Source: Actinomortierella ambigua
Taxonomy: Eukaryota > Mortierellomycota > Mortierellomycetes > Mortierellales > Mortierellaceae
Assembly: GCA_016098155.1 (NCBI GenBank)
Contig: JAAAJB010000001.1
Coordinates: 124,001 to 188,000, forward strand
Direction of reading: 5' to 3'
DNA length: 64,000 nucleotides
The first letter of the stretch is position 1. Each line of letters opens with the position of its first letter. A program made the position numbers and the translations under genes. Shown here piece by piece: positions 11,523-22,883 of this stretch. The notes below the pieces were generated by a model, which saw nothing but the letters and a program-made list of their open reading frames with translations, was not told the DNA's origin and made no database searches.

Positions 11523-13517
11523 ATGGGCGCCGACCTCAAAACAGACCCCAAGGCTGCAAGTTCCTCGACTAGCCTTGATCAGACCACCATAAATACACCC
11601 GCAGTATCCAAAGAGGAGTACAATGACAGTCCCTCCTCCTCCTCTGGCATCGAAACAAAGGATGCTGATGCTCGACCACGGGCAGACTCGGATATCTCGA
11701 GCACCAGCGACATCAAGCCAGATACGGAGGCCCCAGCTCCCATGTTCCATAAGCCCCCGCCTCGCGATTTTTGGCTAATCATGGTTGCGTACGTTTTATC
11801 AGATTATCATTCACTGAGACCTCTTTTATACTTTATTACGTCTGTATCGTCTAACAGTTGTTCTCCTTCTGTCTGTTTCTGGTCACTTAGGCTCATCCTC
11901 TGCGTCTTCCTCGCTAGCTTGGATCAGATTATCGTGTCGACATCAATTCCTGCCATCACCAAAGAGTACAATGCCCTTAGTCAGATTTCATGGCTCTTCA
12001 CTGCCTATCTTCTTACTGCCACCTCTTTTCAGCCTCTGTATGGCAAGTTTTCGGACATCTTTGGCCGCAAGGCTACCATGCTCTTTGCTAATGTCATGTT
12101 CCTTGTTGGTTCAGCTGTATGTGGTTGGGCTACCACAATGAACATGCTGATTGTCGGTCGTGCTGTTGCTGGTCTTGGCGCTGTAAGTAGCTTAATGTTG
12201 TTGCATGGAGCATCCATTGGCCCTGAAAAAAATAAGCATCTTGCTCCAGTCACTCATTCTACTCTGCCTTATTTCACTCCCCGTTCTGTGCGACAACAAC
12301 ATTAGGGTGGATTGATGGCTATGGTCTTCATTATTCTTTCCGACATGCTTGACATGCGTGAACGCGGCAAGTACATTGGCTTTGTTGGCGCCGTCTTCTC
12401 GTTCTCCTCAGTCATTGGACCATTACTTGGAGGCGCTTTCACAGACCATGTTACATGGCGTTGGTCGTTCTGGATCAACCTTCCTTTTGGCGTCATCTCG
12501 ATCGCCTTCATCGCCATCTTCTTGAACCTGCCTATGCCCAAAGGCTCGCTGCAGGACAAGCTGAAGCGCATTGACGTGATTGGCTCGATCACGCTCTTGT
12601 GCACGGTCATCCTACTACTCCTGCCCCTCAGTTGGGGTGGTACTGAGTACCCTTGGTCGGATGGTCGTATCATTGGCATGCTTGTCGCGGGCTTTGTCAT
12701 GGTTGGCGTATTCATCATTATCGAGTGGAAGATCCCTCGCGAGCCCATTGTGCCCATCCACCTCTTCAAGATCCGCAACCTCTGGTCGACCTACGGTTCA
12801 CTCTTCTTTAACGGCATGGCGTTCTTTGGCATGCTTTCGTACCTGCCTGTATACTTCCAGGTTGTCAAGGGTGAGTCGGCCACCGTTGGAGGTCTCGAGA
12901 CAATTCCCTTCGTGGTTGGTATCGTTTTCACGTCTATCGGCTCTGGCATCTGGATCATGAAGAAGGGCACATATCGTTTCTTCCCTGCTATCGGCAACGT
13001 TCTCTTCGCTGCCGGCGCTGCCCTCTGCATTCTCTTCGAGAAGGATACCCCGCGAGTGGCCACCATTTTCATCTTGCTCGTGTGCGGTCTCGGTATTGGC
13101 AGCACCTTCCAGGCTTCTACACTTGCCGTGCAGGTCGCCGTCAAGCCCAAATACATGGCCACAGTCACCGCTTCCGTCCAATTCATCCGCTCGCTAGGCC
13201 AGGTCTTTGGTGTTGCTATCGTCGGCACAGTCTTCAACAACAAGGTGACGGAGTCCCTCGAAGAGAGGTTCCCTAACGACTCTAACATCTTGTATGTCAC
13301 CAAGAACTACGAGTTTATCAACAAGTACCTGCCTGCCCAGCAACATATGATCTTTGATAGCTTCATCATTGGTCTTCATTACTCGTTTTACTGCTCTATC
13401 GCTTTCTGCGTCGCTGCTTTCATCAGCTCTCTCTTTATCCAGCACCTTGAGCTCAAGACCAATGCCAACACAGGCGGCCCAGCTCAGAAGCCCGAGATGG
13501 CTGTCGAGATGGTCTAA
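11523..13517 (+). CDS. MFS drug:H+ antiporter, DHA2 family (14 TM)
   Basis: Predicted plasma- or vacuolar-membrane multidrug exporter driven by proton exchange. Exons are 11523-11788, 11891-12182 and 12306-13517, giving 589 residues. A Ser/Asp-rich cytosolic N-tail of about 85 residues is followed by the transmembrane core. Motif A is GKFSDIFGRK after TM2. The DHA2 signature is IGPLLGGAF followed by WRWSFWINLPFG. The length and the second set of helices fit the 14-TM DHA2 class (Azr1/Sge1/Mdr-like). The second intron interrupts the codons just before GGLMAMVF. Substrate is unknown. It lies between two carboxylesterase paralogues but is transcribed independently. Confidence 0.93.
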
Positions 13518-15031
13518 AGCAATGAGAAAACCTTCATTTCGACAACTCGCCCGCCTGTAGCTCTTTCACTACTTCATTCTTGTACCACCCTTACCTTACC
13601 CTTGCATCATCCCCCACATTGTACTCTAATAGAAAGGCCACTATGCATTATCGTGTACTCTCGTCGCTTTCGTTGCAAAGAATGTTGAATTGTGAGATAT
13701 GGAAGTAGCACGGATTCTATCAGATACACCGATCTGAGCTCTTCAAGGCCTATCGATGCTGCTGCATGGCATCCCTCGAATGGGACTATTGTTTGCTCGA
13801 TCTATTGGCATACATCCCATTAACTCGACCAGATTTCGTATGTAAAGTCCAGGAGCGGCCCTCACTCAGCATTTTTTTGTGTTTTTTTTTTCTTCTTCTC
13901 AATTACCCTATATCAGTTTTTTTGACATTTGTCATTCTCACCGACCCATCCGAGACAAATGCTTGCCAGGAAACGAGCGTAATAAACTCTATCGAGCCAA
14001 TATTCTTGATCACCTGTGTATGGGACCCTGCATAACAAAAGTTCAATGTGCAAATGGCGTCCGATAAAACATCAGTGCTTTCCGAATCCACTGCACAAAA
14101 GAAAACACAGAACTAAGATTCCCGGAGCGCCAGAGAGAATGGCCCAATACCTTTTGGCTCTGATTCACTGCCATGCGAGAGTAACCTGCTTAGCTTGCGT
14201 GGCATCCTCAATGAGAAATGGTGAGATAATCACGGCGGCGTTTGTTGTCGGGCTGGGAGAGGTCAGTGGCATAAAAACGTTACACGGGCCGCTATTGATG
14301 GCTGCGCAGGTTGAAGACGGCACATGCTCCTTCTTTGTCGAAGGTGGCGCGAATTTTCCCGTTTTGCTCGCAGTTCGAGATTTTTATGACGAATGTCAAG
14401 TGGCAACGACACGGGCCACTCCACTCAGGGCGATGAATCCATAGGGTGAGGCCTGCTTTGTGGCGTTGAATTGCAGAGAATATGGCAAGAGGAAGATCCA
14501 TGCTAGTCTTTTCGGGGGTCAAAGAATCGCGCTATGGTTTAGGGACGTAACATTGAAAAAAAAAATGTGCCAAGGCTGGTGAGAGAAAGGTGTGGATGAA
14601 TAAGCGGGATCTTGGTGGGTACAGAAGAGAAAATCCATTGTGGATGATACCCAGAGGAGTGTGCCGGACATGGTGCATTGCCATTCAGTGCTGTATGCTC
14701 CAAGCCGATATTCCGATTCTCCTTGGATAGCTACTGTATCATGGTTGAAGATATAGCACTAGACATCTGTTCACGCTTCATCGCCAGTTAACTAGTAAGT
14801 AGCCAATAGTGTACCAAGAGTACCTCGTCCTCTCTGGTAAATAGTAACAAAATGAAAAAAAAAAAGTTCCCTCCCCTCTCCTTTTAGTAGAATTGGTAAT
14901 GCCCGCCCTTGGTAATTGCAGCCAAGCCTCCCCCTTTTTAAATTTGCATAAATGTGCCAGTTTCCCTTCGTAAATCAACATATTCTCCTCTTCCACTCTT
15001 ACACTCACACACGCTTACAAGCACATACACA
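13518..15031. other. Intergenic between MFS transporter and carboxylesterase 2
   Basis: 1.5 kb without a supported gene. The last 100 bp before 15032 contain TTTTTAAATTTGCATAA-like AT-rich promoter sequence and a CA-rich leader. Short frames here show no family resemblance. Confidence 0.5.
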
Positions 15032-16990
15032 ATGGCCAGCATCACCGACAAAACCCCTGTCTTGTTGATCCCTGGGTTAGGCTCCATTCGTGGTGTTGTC
15101 GACGAGCAGGTCCCTGTCGTCAAGTACCTCAACATCCCCTTTGCAACCGTTGAGAAGCGCTGGAGCCCGGCCACACCTGTCAAGCACTGGGAAGGTGTTC
15201 GTGATGGCACAAAGATCGGGTAAGCGCTCTATAACACCTAACCGGTGGTGAGTCTTTTCCAGAAGGTCATTAGACACGTTTAAAGATTGCTAATACCCTT
15301 TTCTTTTTCTTTTGGGAGAGAATAGACCAGCACCTACGCAGTCAGAGAAGGTGTTGGAAAACCTGGCCTTTCAACAAGGAGTCTCTCAACGACCCTACAA
15401 GGAAGTCTTCTCGGAGCGAAATGGATTGAACTTGAACGTTTTTGCACCACACCCATCGGTTCTCGAGAAGAGAAGCGGCAAGGACCCCTTGCCAGTCTTG
15501 GTCTGGGTCCACGGAGGTGGATTTCAGATTGGTGGAAGCTACATTCCTCAATATGGTACGATGCCCACTTCCTCGCCTCTCTTCCTCGGCATTGAGCGTG
15601 CTCCTACTCCTTTAATCACTGTAAAAAAATTAGTGTCTCAGCTTCAAGCTAACTTATCGTTAATTTCATTTCGCACACTTCAGATGGCACGAACCTTGTC
15701 GCGCAGTCGATTTCGCGTGGCGAACCCATCATCTATGTCTCTATTAATTACCGTCTTCAGCACCTCGGCTGGGCGGCCTCGAAGGAGCTCAAGGAAGAAA
15801 TTGATAACGACTCGACTCTAACCGGTGAGCAGAAGGCCGTCGGCAACTGGGGACTCCAGGACCAAAAGTTGGCCTTCCTGTGGGTCCGGGATCACATCGG
15901 CGCCTTTGGAGGCAATGCTCGCAACATCACGGCCTTTGGCGAGTCGGCAGGCTCCATCTCGCTTGCTTACCATCTGATGACCCCGGCTCACCACGGCCTT
16001 TTCCAAAGGGCGATCTTGCAGTCCGGTGCCTCGTTGTCACTGCCGACCAAGGACATTAAGCATACTGGCCAGGCCTATTTCGACTATCTGCTCCAGCAGC
16101 ACGGTATCCCAACCGACGACTCGATCTCGGGTGCTGAAAAGCTGGCCCGTCTGCGTGCGATCCCTGAAGAGGTCCTGGCAGCCAAGTGGCCTGATGATTT
16201 GCTTTTCTCGCTGCCGACCATCGATGGTGTCTTGATCGACTCGCCTTCCTGCGTGTGGCATTTCGACCCTTCCCGCTTGGATCCTAACATCGAGTTTGTG
16301 ATGATCACTGTCAATCGCGATGAGACCACTGTCTTCGGCGATCTGATGGGCACCCGCCAGCATCGCCTCTGGACCAAGTACGCGTCCCGGTTTGTCACCG
16401 ACCCGGCCACGGAAGGTGTGGAACGAGTCGAAAAGTTGTTTGGTGTGCCGACCAACGATGCCGAGACCCTGCGTGCCACGGTCGAGATCTCCAACTATGC
16501 AGTGTTCCAGGTCCCTCAAGTCTCATTTGGTGATACGGTGCTGCGTGCTCACCATGAACTTGGTCGCCGAGTCGAGCTCGCCTTTTGCTTCTTTGACATT
16601 GAGAACGAGGCCTTCAATGCCCAGTTCCCTGGCCTCGGCGCTTCCCACGGCATCGAGATGTTGTACACCTTTGACTCGCCCAATAACCGCAAGTTTTTGA
16701 CGGAGCGGGAACAGCAGTTGGCAGCTCAGATCCAGGATCTGTTCCTCAGGGTGGCCACATTTACAAAGCCTATCCCTACGATTCGCAAGTCCAAATCGCT
16801 GTGGGGCGATCGACATGATGAGGTGGTCTTCTTCAAGAAGGATTTGACGGTCGGAAGAACCAACGTCGCCGACTGGCTGAACAAGGACAAGTATGACTAT
16901 ATTCTTCGTTTCTTGAAGTCACAGACACCTCGTTATGAACGTGGCGACTGGAAGGATCAGGGTGTCCCATGCTTCAAGATCGTCCAATGA
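15032..16990 (+). CDS. Type-B carboxylesterase/lipase, paralogue 2
   Basis: Exons are 15032-15219, 15326-15555 and 15684-16990, giving 574 residues. It is clearly paralogous to the gene at 6327, with the same N-terminus pattern (IPGLGxxxGVV), the same phase-2 first intron and the same RDHI-AFGG context. It has HGGGF, GESAG (Ser227), Glu353 in NRDET and His461 in GASHGIE, so the catalytic triad is complete. It has a second intron (15556-15683, phase 1) that paralogue 1 lacks. No signal peptide is visible. AATAAA at 16993-16998 lies just after the stop. Ester substrate is not predictable. Confidence 0.93.
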
Positions 16991-16992
16991 AA

Positions 16993-16998
16993 AATAAA
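16993..16998 (+). promoter_or_regulatory. AATAAA polyadenylation signal of carboxylesterase 2
   Basis: AATAAA starts two bases after the stop codon, in the same context as in paralogue 1. Confidence 0.5.
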
Positions 16999-18487
16999 AC
17001 ACGTTTCTTCAGTGATCGTCAGTGAGGGAAGGCGCTTAGTGAACGAAGGGAGAAGATATCAGCTACAAAAAAACAACTTTCTATAGAGGGAGCCGCGGCT
17101 CAAGCGTGCTGTGATCCGAGAAATAGCTGGCAGTGCACCTTGTGGAGCGAGCCGAGCAACGGGTGAGAGCTGAGAGACGTCGACATCTCCGACCCGATCC
17201 CAATAAGCTCGCTCAATATGCTGGGATCCAAATTCCAGAAGCGCTCTCATGGTATGTGAGGGGGAGCAGGAGCTGTCGATATTCATCAGCAAGAACAGCG
17301 ATCTATATGGTGCCAGTCCTCGGCTGGCATCGGCTGGCTAGAATTACTACCCAACATACACGACAATATTGGAAAGGCTTACTTTATGCTTCACAGGTAC
17401 TTGTGAGAGGGAGAAACTGGGGATTGCCAAGAATTGAGAGCGACTTTCAAAAGTGGTGGGCCTATTCTGCGTCTGTGCCGCTCAAACATTGTGGCGACGT
17501 TCAAGGGCAAAGAGGACTCTTGGCCTCCGATTAGAAAGAGAGAGTTGTGTGTCTGTGTGTATGTTTGGTTGGTTGTGTGCTTGTGCCCATGACACAGGTG
17601 AAGAATGTGTTCCTGTTATTCTATTCTTCTATATATCGACCGAATCATTTTCACTTTTATGAAAGGAAGGACTCCTTTCGGCTCGAAGTTACCCAAGACT
17701 CTATCGATGCGCAAGCAAGACTATTTTCCTCACTAATATTCAATCTGACAAACGATTAGCGATAGTGTTTATAGGAACCCCGATCTGGGTGGAACGACAG
17801 ATGCCGCTCAGGTATGACGCCGTTTGTTTCTTTGCCACGCGATGGTAGAGGCAGAGAGAGGGGAGGGGGAGTGGTAGGCACACAAACAGTATTTCACATG
17901 CTAGAGTTCCCCTGAGCAAACCCAACAGAGACGAAAATGCTACCAAGTTACAGTTGGGAGTCCAAGCGTGGGGGCAAACACCCAAACTGTCTCATCGAAA
18001 CGTAGAACCATTCCTTCCAGTCGTCATCGCCCTTGGCAACTACAGTACTTGGCATGGTACCATGTGTTGTACCGATCTTATATTCAATCGGCTGCAGCGG
18101 CAGACGCGGCAGACAACCTCCCAACGTGCGATTTGGTTGACGGGGGTGCCTTACTTCTGAGCTTACCTTGGAGGTATATATACCTTTCGCCCCAGAGCTC
18201 CTTCTGAGGTTTTTTTTTTCGCCCCATTGTGAATGTCCCTCTCAAACTTCATTCCATTCATCCTTGTCCATCAGTGACTCTTTGCTCATCTGTGTTCACG
18301 CTTCTTGCAAACCATCTTCCCCTTCTTCGATACAACCTCCTTGTACCACATTTCACTGCTCTGCCCTTTATTTGACCGTTCATGTCCTTGTAAACGGTGT
18401 ATGCCCTTCCGTTTTAAGTTGACCTTCCCTGCTACTCCTTCGCCTTCTATACCTCTTTGATCCTCCATCCTCTCTTGATCGCTGGGT
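16999..18487. other. Intergenic/promoter region of the ABC transporter
   Basis: About 1.5 kb without a supported gene. A TATATATACC element occurs near 18174-18183, followed by a long C/T-rich stretch to the ATG at 18488. A signal-peptide exon for the ABC transporter may lie here but could not be placed. Confidence 0.5.
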
Positions 18488-21400
18488 ATGGATCCTCTCC
18501 AGTACTACTCACTCCTCAAGCTGGCAAATGCTCCAGGCCTTGTCGTACGTCCACAGTTTGATAACGAGCAGCCTTATATCTCAGTCACGTTTGATCATTG
18601 AAGCAGATGATTGATATTCTACTCATCACGATATTGCTTTTCTTGAATCCACTATGTATATAATAGCCTGGAAAAGATCCAGAATGCCAGTTTGTACAAA
18701 CGCCCATTGTTCCTAGCAACAACACTGGAGGCATCTTTTGGACATGTCCTGCAGGGTAAGGAGAAAGAGATGATATGCACCCCCCCCCTTCCCATTGACG
18801 ATTTTGGCAAACAAAAGCAATTCATGCACCCAGGCTAAACTTTATCCTCGCTGGCTATCTCAGGTACTTTTGCCTTTCACCTAAACACAAAGCTAAATGC
18901 CCTCCTGTAAGTGTCCATGTGGACAGCACAAATGCTTTGCTCTACTTGCTTGGTTTTTCAAAGGGACCCGCCTTCTTGTTCAGATTCTAACATTACCCTG
19001 ATACATCCAACGAATGGCAAATAGGGATTTTATTGTCCCGCCAACACTGCCCAGCCAATGTATTGTTGCGCCGGCTATTACTGCACTGAAGATGCAGCCA
19101 CATTGACCCTTTGCCCACAAAACCAGTATTGTCCTAGAGGGAGTGTCGGAGGAGGAGTAAGTTGAAGGCTCACGTCCGGAACTGCTGTTTGGTTTCAAAA
19201 GTCCAGGTGAGCTGTCAATCTCATCGCCGTAAGCTCTCTTAATATCGCATAGATTTCCTGCCTTTGGCTCGCTTCGTGCCCTGCAGGTAGCTCCTCGGCC
19301 TCGAAGTTTGGACTGATCGTCTTTGTCATTGCCCTAGTCATTGTCGTTTGCATCATCTTTTCTATTCATGGTCGCATCGAAGCGGTGCGGACACATCATC
19401 TGGAGAAGCGCCTCAAGTGGATCCATCAGCACAACCAGAGTCAGGAAAACCCCTTGGTGCACGATGAGGACGAAGTCAGTGCCAACCAGACCGGCGATGT
19501 CGACTCGGAAGAGTCGGCTGCAAAACCTTCCTCCTCGTCATCATCGTCATCGTCAGCAGCAACCGCGACCACCTTGCCCGACACAGCAGAAAACAAACCC
19601 CTTCCTGGTCAGGGGGATGACGTACGCATCGATGTCGGCAAGAGCAATGCTGCCCAACGGCCGGGTTTGACGAGGCGCACCACCAAACGCGTCGACCAGA
19701 CATTCGACATTGAGTTTGAGCGGTTATCGCTCACGCTGGCAAATGGTACATCCATCCTTCAGAATGTGTCAGGCGCCCTGCGATCCGGGCGCACTTGTGC
19801 CATCATGGGACCATCGGGTTCCGGCAAGACCACGCTGATTAACCTGCTCACGTCCAAGGTTACCAAAGACGAAGGCCGGATCCTGATCAATGGCGCAGAC
19901 GAGGATTTGCAGTATTACCGAAAGCTGATTGGCTTTGTTCCACAAGAGGACATCATGATGCGCGAACTGACGGTCCACGATGTCCTTCTCCACTCGGCCT
20001 ATATGCGGCTGCCGTCGTCGATGTCACGCAGCAAAATGACGGAGAAGGTGCTCGAGATTATTGACTTCCTGGGTCTCAACTCTGTCATGAACTCGATTGT
20101 CGGCGATGCTGAGCGGCGCGGTATCTCTGGTGGCCAACGCAAGCGCGTCAACATTGGCATGGAACTCGTTGCTGATCCATCGTTGTTGTTTTTGGATGAA
20201 CCAACCTCTGGACTGGACTCGGCTACCTCGTCAGACGTCTGTCGCTTGCTCCGCTCGGTCGCTCATCGCAAGGGGCTCACAGTCGCTGCAGTCATCCACT
20301 CGCCATCGCCACTAGCATTTGACCAGTTTGACGACCTCTTGCTTTTGGGACATGGAGGACGAGTTGTGTACCATGGGAAGCGCACCGAGGCCGAAAAGTA
20401 CTTTGCGGCAATCGGATTCCCCGTTCCGAAAGGCGCCTCGCCCTCCGACTTTTACATGGACGTTATCTCCAACAACGTCAAGTCTATGATTTCCAAAAAG
20501 TTCAAGCCCTTTTACCTGGCACGGTATTGGGAGTCCTATGTCAAGCGTGCACAGACGTTTTATGCCGATGGCGAGCACAATGGAGTCGAGTACCGCCATC
20601 CATCACCACATGCGTCGGCAGGTCCGTCGTCACCTCTCTTAAACCCTCGCGTCTCGGCGCTGATGCAATACCCTAATCTCAATCAGTCAGCAATGTCGGT
20701 TCAACAGGGCAACCATGGTGGGGAGATGCTCGCCATGACATCTATCAACAACATCTCAACTTTGGCACTTACCGAAAGCCATGCTCCATCAATCACCTCG
20801 TCGCCTTTGGTGGAGGGCAGCCCAGCACTTGTCAATAACCTGTCCTCCAGCCTCCATCCATCCAGTGCTTTGCAAAACAAGCGTAGCCACACGCACAACA
20901 AGAGTGTGTCCATGTCCCCGGCTCTGCCATCGGCGCGGTCGTCGGCGCACCTTGTCCCACCCACGCCCATTTCAGCAGCAAACTCTCCGCGAACCTCCAT
21001 GACGGCATCGGACCTTGCTTCTATCTACTCCTCCCCGCCACCGGCAGAGAAGCTGGGCTGGTGGGAAACGCTGCAAAAGTCCCTGCGTATCTCTGCGATC
21101 GAAACGCGCATGTGGTGGAAGGGTGTTTACTTGGAGACGGCCGAGACGGTCGAAGGCATTTTTCTGCAGCGCAAGGACCCAATCCGTAACACTGCGAACC
21201 CATTCATGATGTTTTGGCTATGTGTTAATCGCGCGCGTCTGCAGATCTATCGCAATCAGCGGCAGTTCCTCTATGATCAGCTACTGCATCTCGGGTGTGG
21301 CATGTTTATTTCCATTGCGGCCTCGCGGTTCGACTATCTGGGACGCCAGCCGGACGACATTTGCTTCATGACCCCTTACCAGCTCAAGTATGCCTGCGCA

Positions 21401-22063
21401 ATGCCAACGGACCACTTGACGGAGGTGGGTGTTTTCATTGCGCTCGGCGTCTGTTTCGCGGGCATCTCGGTGGGAGCGTCGACGTTTGGCAATGAGAAGA
21501 TTGTCTATTGGCGCGAAAAGTCTTCTGGTCTCTTGACGCTGCCGTACTACCTGGCCAAGGTCATTGCCGACATTCCACGGATCGTGCTTGCAGGTGTCAT
21601 GTTCTCCATCTCGCTGGTGGTCTTTTTCAACCAGCGGTCCAACTATTTCTATCTGCTGTTCATCATCATCATGCTCTACGCGGTCGCCTTTGCGATGGGC
21701 TACCTCCTCTCGGCACTGGTGCCTCAGAATCGCGTCGCACTGGTCGGCACGGGCTTCACGCTGGCATGGGCCATTGTGTTCTCGGGTGATGCTCCGGATC
21801 TGCACGACGTGATGACACAGGACACGTATTCATGGTCGCGCTGGATTTGGATGATCTCGGCCCCGCGGTACGCGATCGAGGCCATCTACCTGCGCGAGGT
21901 GCAGGCGCGACCGTGGAAGGAGATCACAGAAGGCGAGCTGTCGCACACGTACAAGCTGGGCCAGTTTTGGTGGTGCTTCCAGATCATGGCGTACATCATG
22001 CTCGGATGGCACGTGTTGGCGTTCCTAAGCTTGAAGCTCAAGGACCGCAACAAACAAAAGTGA
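18488..22063 (+). CDS. Half-size ABCG transporter with N-terminal Cys-rich ectodomain (Adp1/ABCG24-28-like)
   Basis: Predicted ATP-driven membrane transporter. Exons are 18488-18544, 18667-18755, 18834-18906, 19025-19156 and 19253-22063, giving 1053 residues with all phases consistent. The first about 140 residues hold a Cys-rich extracellular-type region (WTCPAG, KCPPGFYCP, YCCAGYYC, LCPQNQYCP). It is followed by a transmembrane helix (FGLIVFVIALVIVVCIIF) and the nucleotide-binding domain: Walker A GPSGSGKTT, signature ISGGQRKR, Walker B LLFLDEPTSGLD. A Ser/Pro/Asn-rich linker of about 280 residues precedes the ABC2-type membrane domain (GLLTLPYYLAKVIADIP and several helices). The domain order matches yeast Adp1 and plant ABCG24/28. 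The start is uncertain: no signal peptide is encoded at the first ATG, and an acceptor-like CTCCAG at about 18501 suggests an unplaced upstream exon. Substrate is unknown. Confidence 0.92.
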
Positions 22064-22883
22064 ACGTCGATCCATGTTCTCCTTGCCTCCCCCCCCCCCC
22101 AATTCTCCCACACCCCCTACCATGTAAAGTCGATTTATCTAATATCATCATATCAAACCATGCCTCACTCCTGCGTCTTGTGTCCATGTTTGTCTGTGTG
22201 AATCCCCTATCGTCTAACTGCTCACACAACAGCGTCCCTGGAAGAAAGGAGACTCCAGGTTCCAGACCCTTGCATGATAAGGGAAACCCGCTTGATCTCG
22301 AAATGTGTTGTGCCGACGGTGTCCTGTAAGGTATATCTAGCTGTCAGATTTGTCTATCCAGGGGGGAGGCAAGGAGAAGCTCTGAGCCAGGAGAGAAGAA
22401 AGAGGTAGTGTCCCTGGGCGAAGAGGGGCAGAGAAAGTGAAAGTGAATGTGGGTGTGTGCGAAAGTGTGAGTGAAAGAGAGACGCTTTTCATGCCTCCTT
22501 TTTTTTCTTTCTCTTCATACCCACCATGCTTGTTCTCTCCATTGGAGGGTGTGGGAACCGACACCCCTGTTTTGTTGTTCGGCAGGGCACAACAGGGCCA
22601 AAGTCTGTCAATCGTCCCACCACCACAGTTGGATGCAAACACGCACACACCCCCTCCACAGAGAAGAAAAGAAAAGTGCAGGAGAAACTCACATCCCTCT
22701 GGACGGAAAGCCAATTTCCTCTTCCCTCTCTCTCTTTTTCTCTCACTTTTTCTTTCTGTCCCTAGTTCTCCACAACCACCATCCTCTTTCATCCTTTCAT
22801 CACCTATTCCCCCGTCGCACATCTACCACACCCACCTCCCGGTTCATCGTCTTCCTTCACTTTGCTCTTCTCCATCCGCGTTC
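22064..22883. other. Intergenic/promoter region of the Hpc2-like gene
   Basis: 820 bp, strongly C/T-rich towards 22883, with GA-rich segments near 22440. Long frames on both strands here come from base-composition bias, and none resembles a protein family. Confidence 0.5.
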
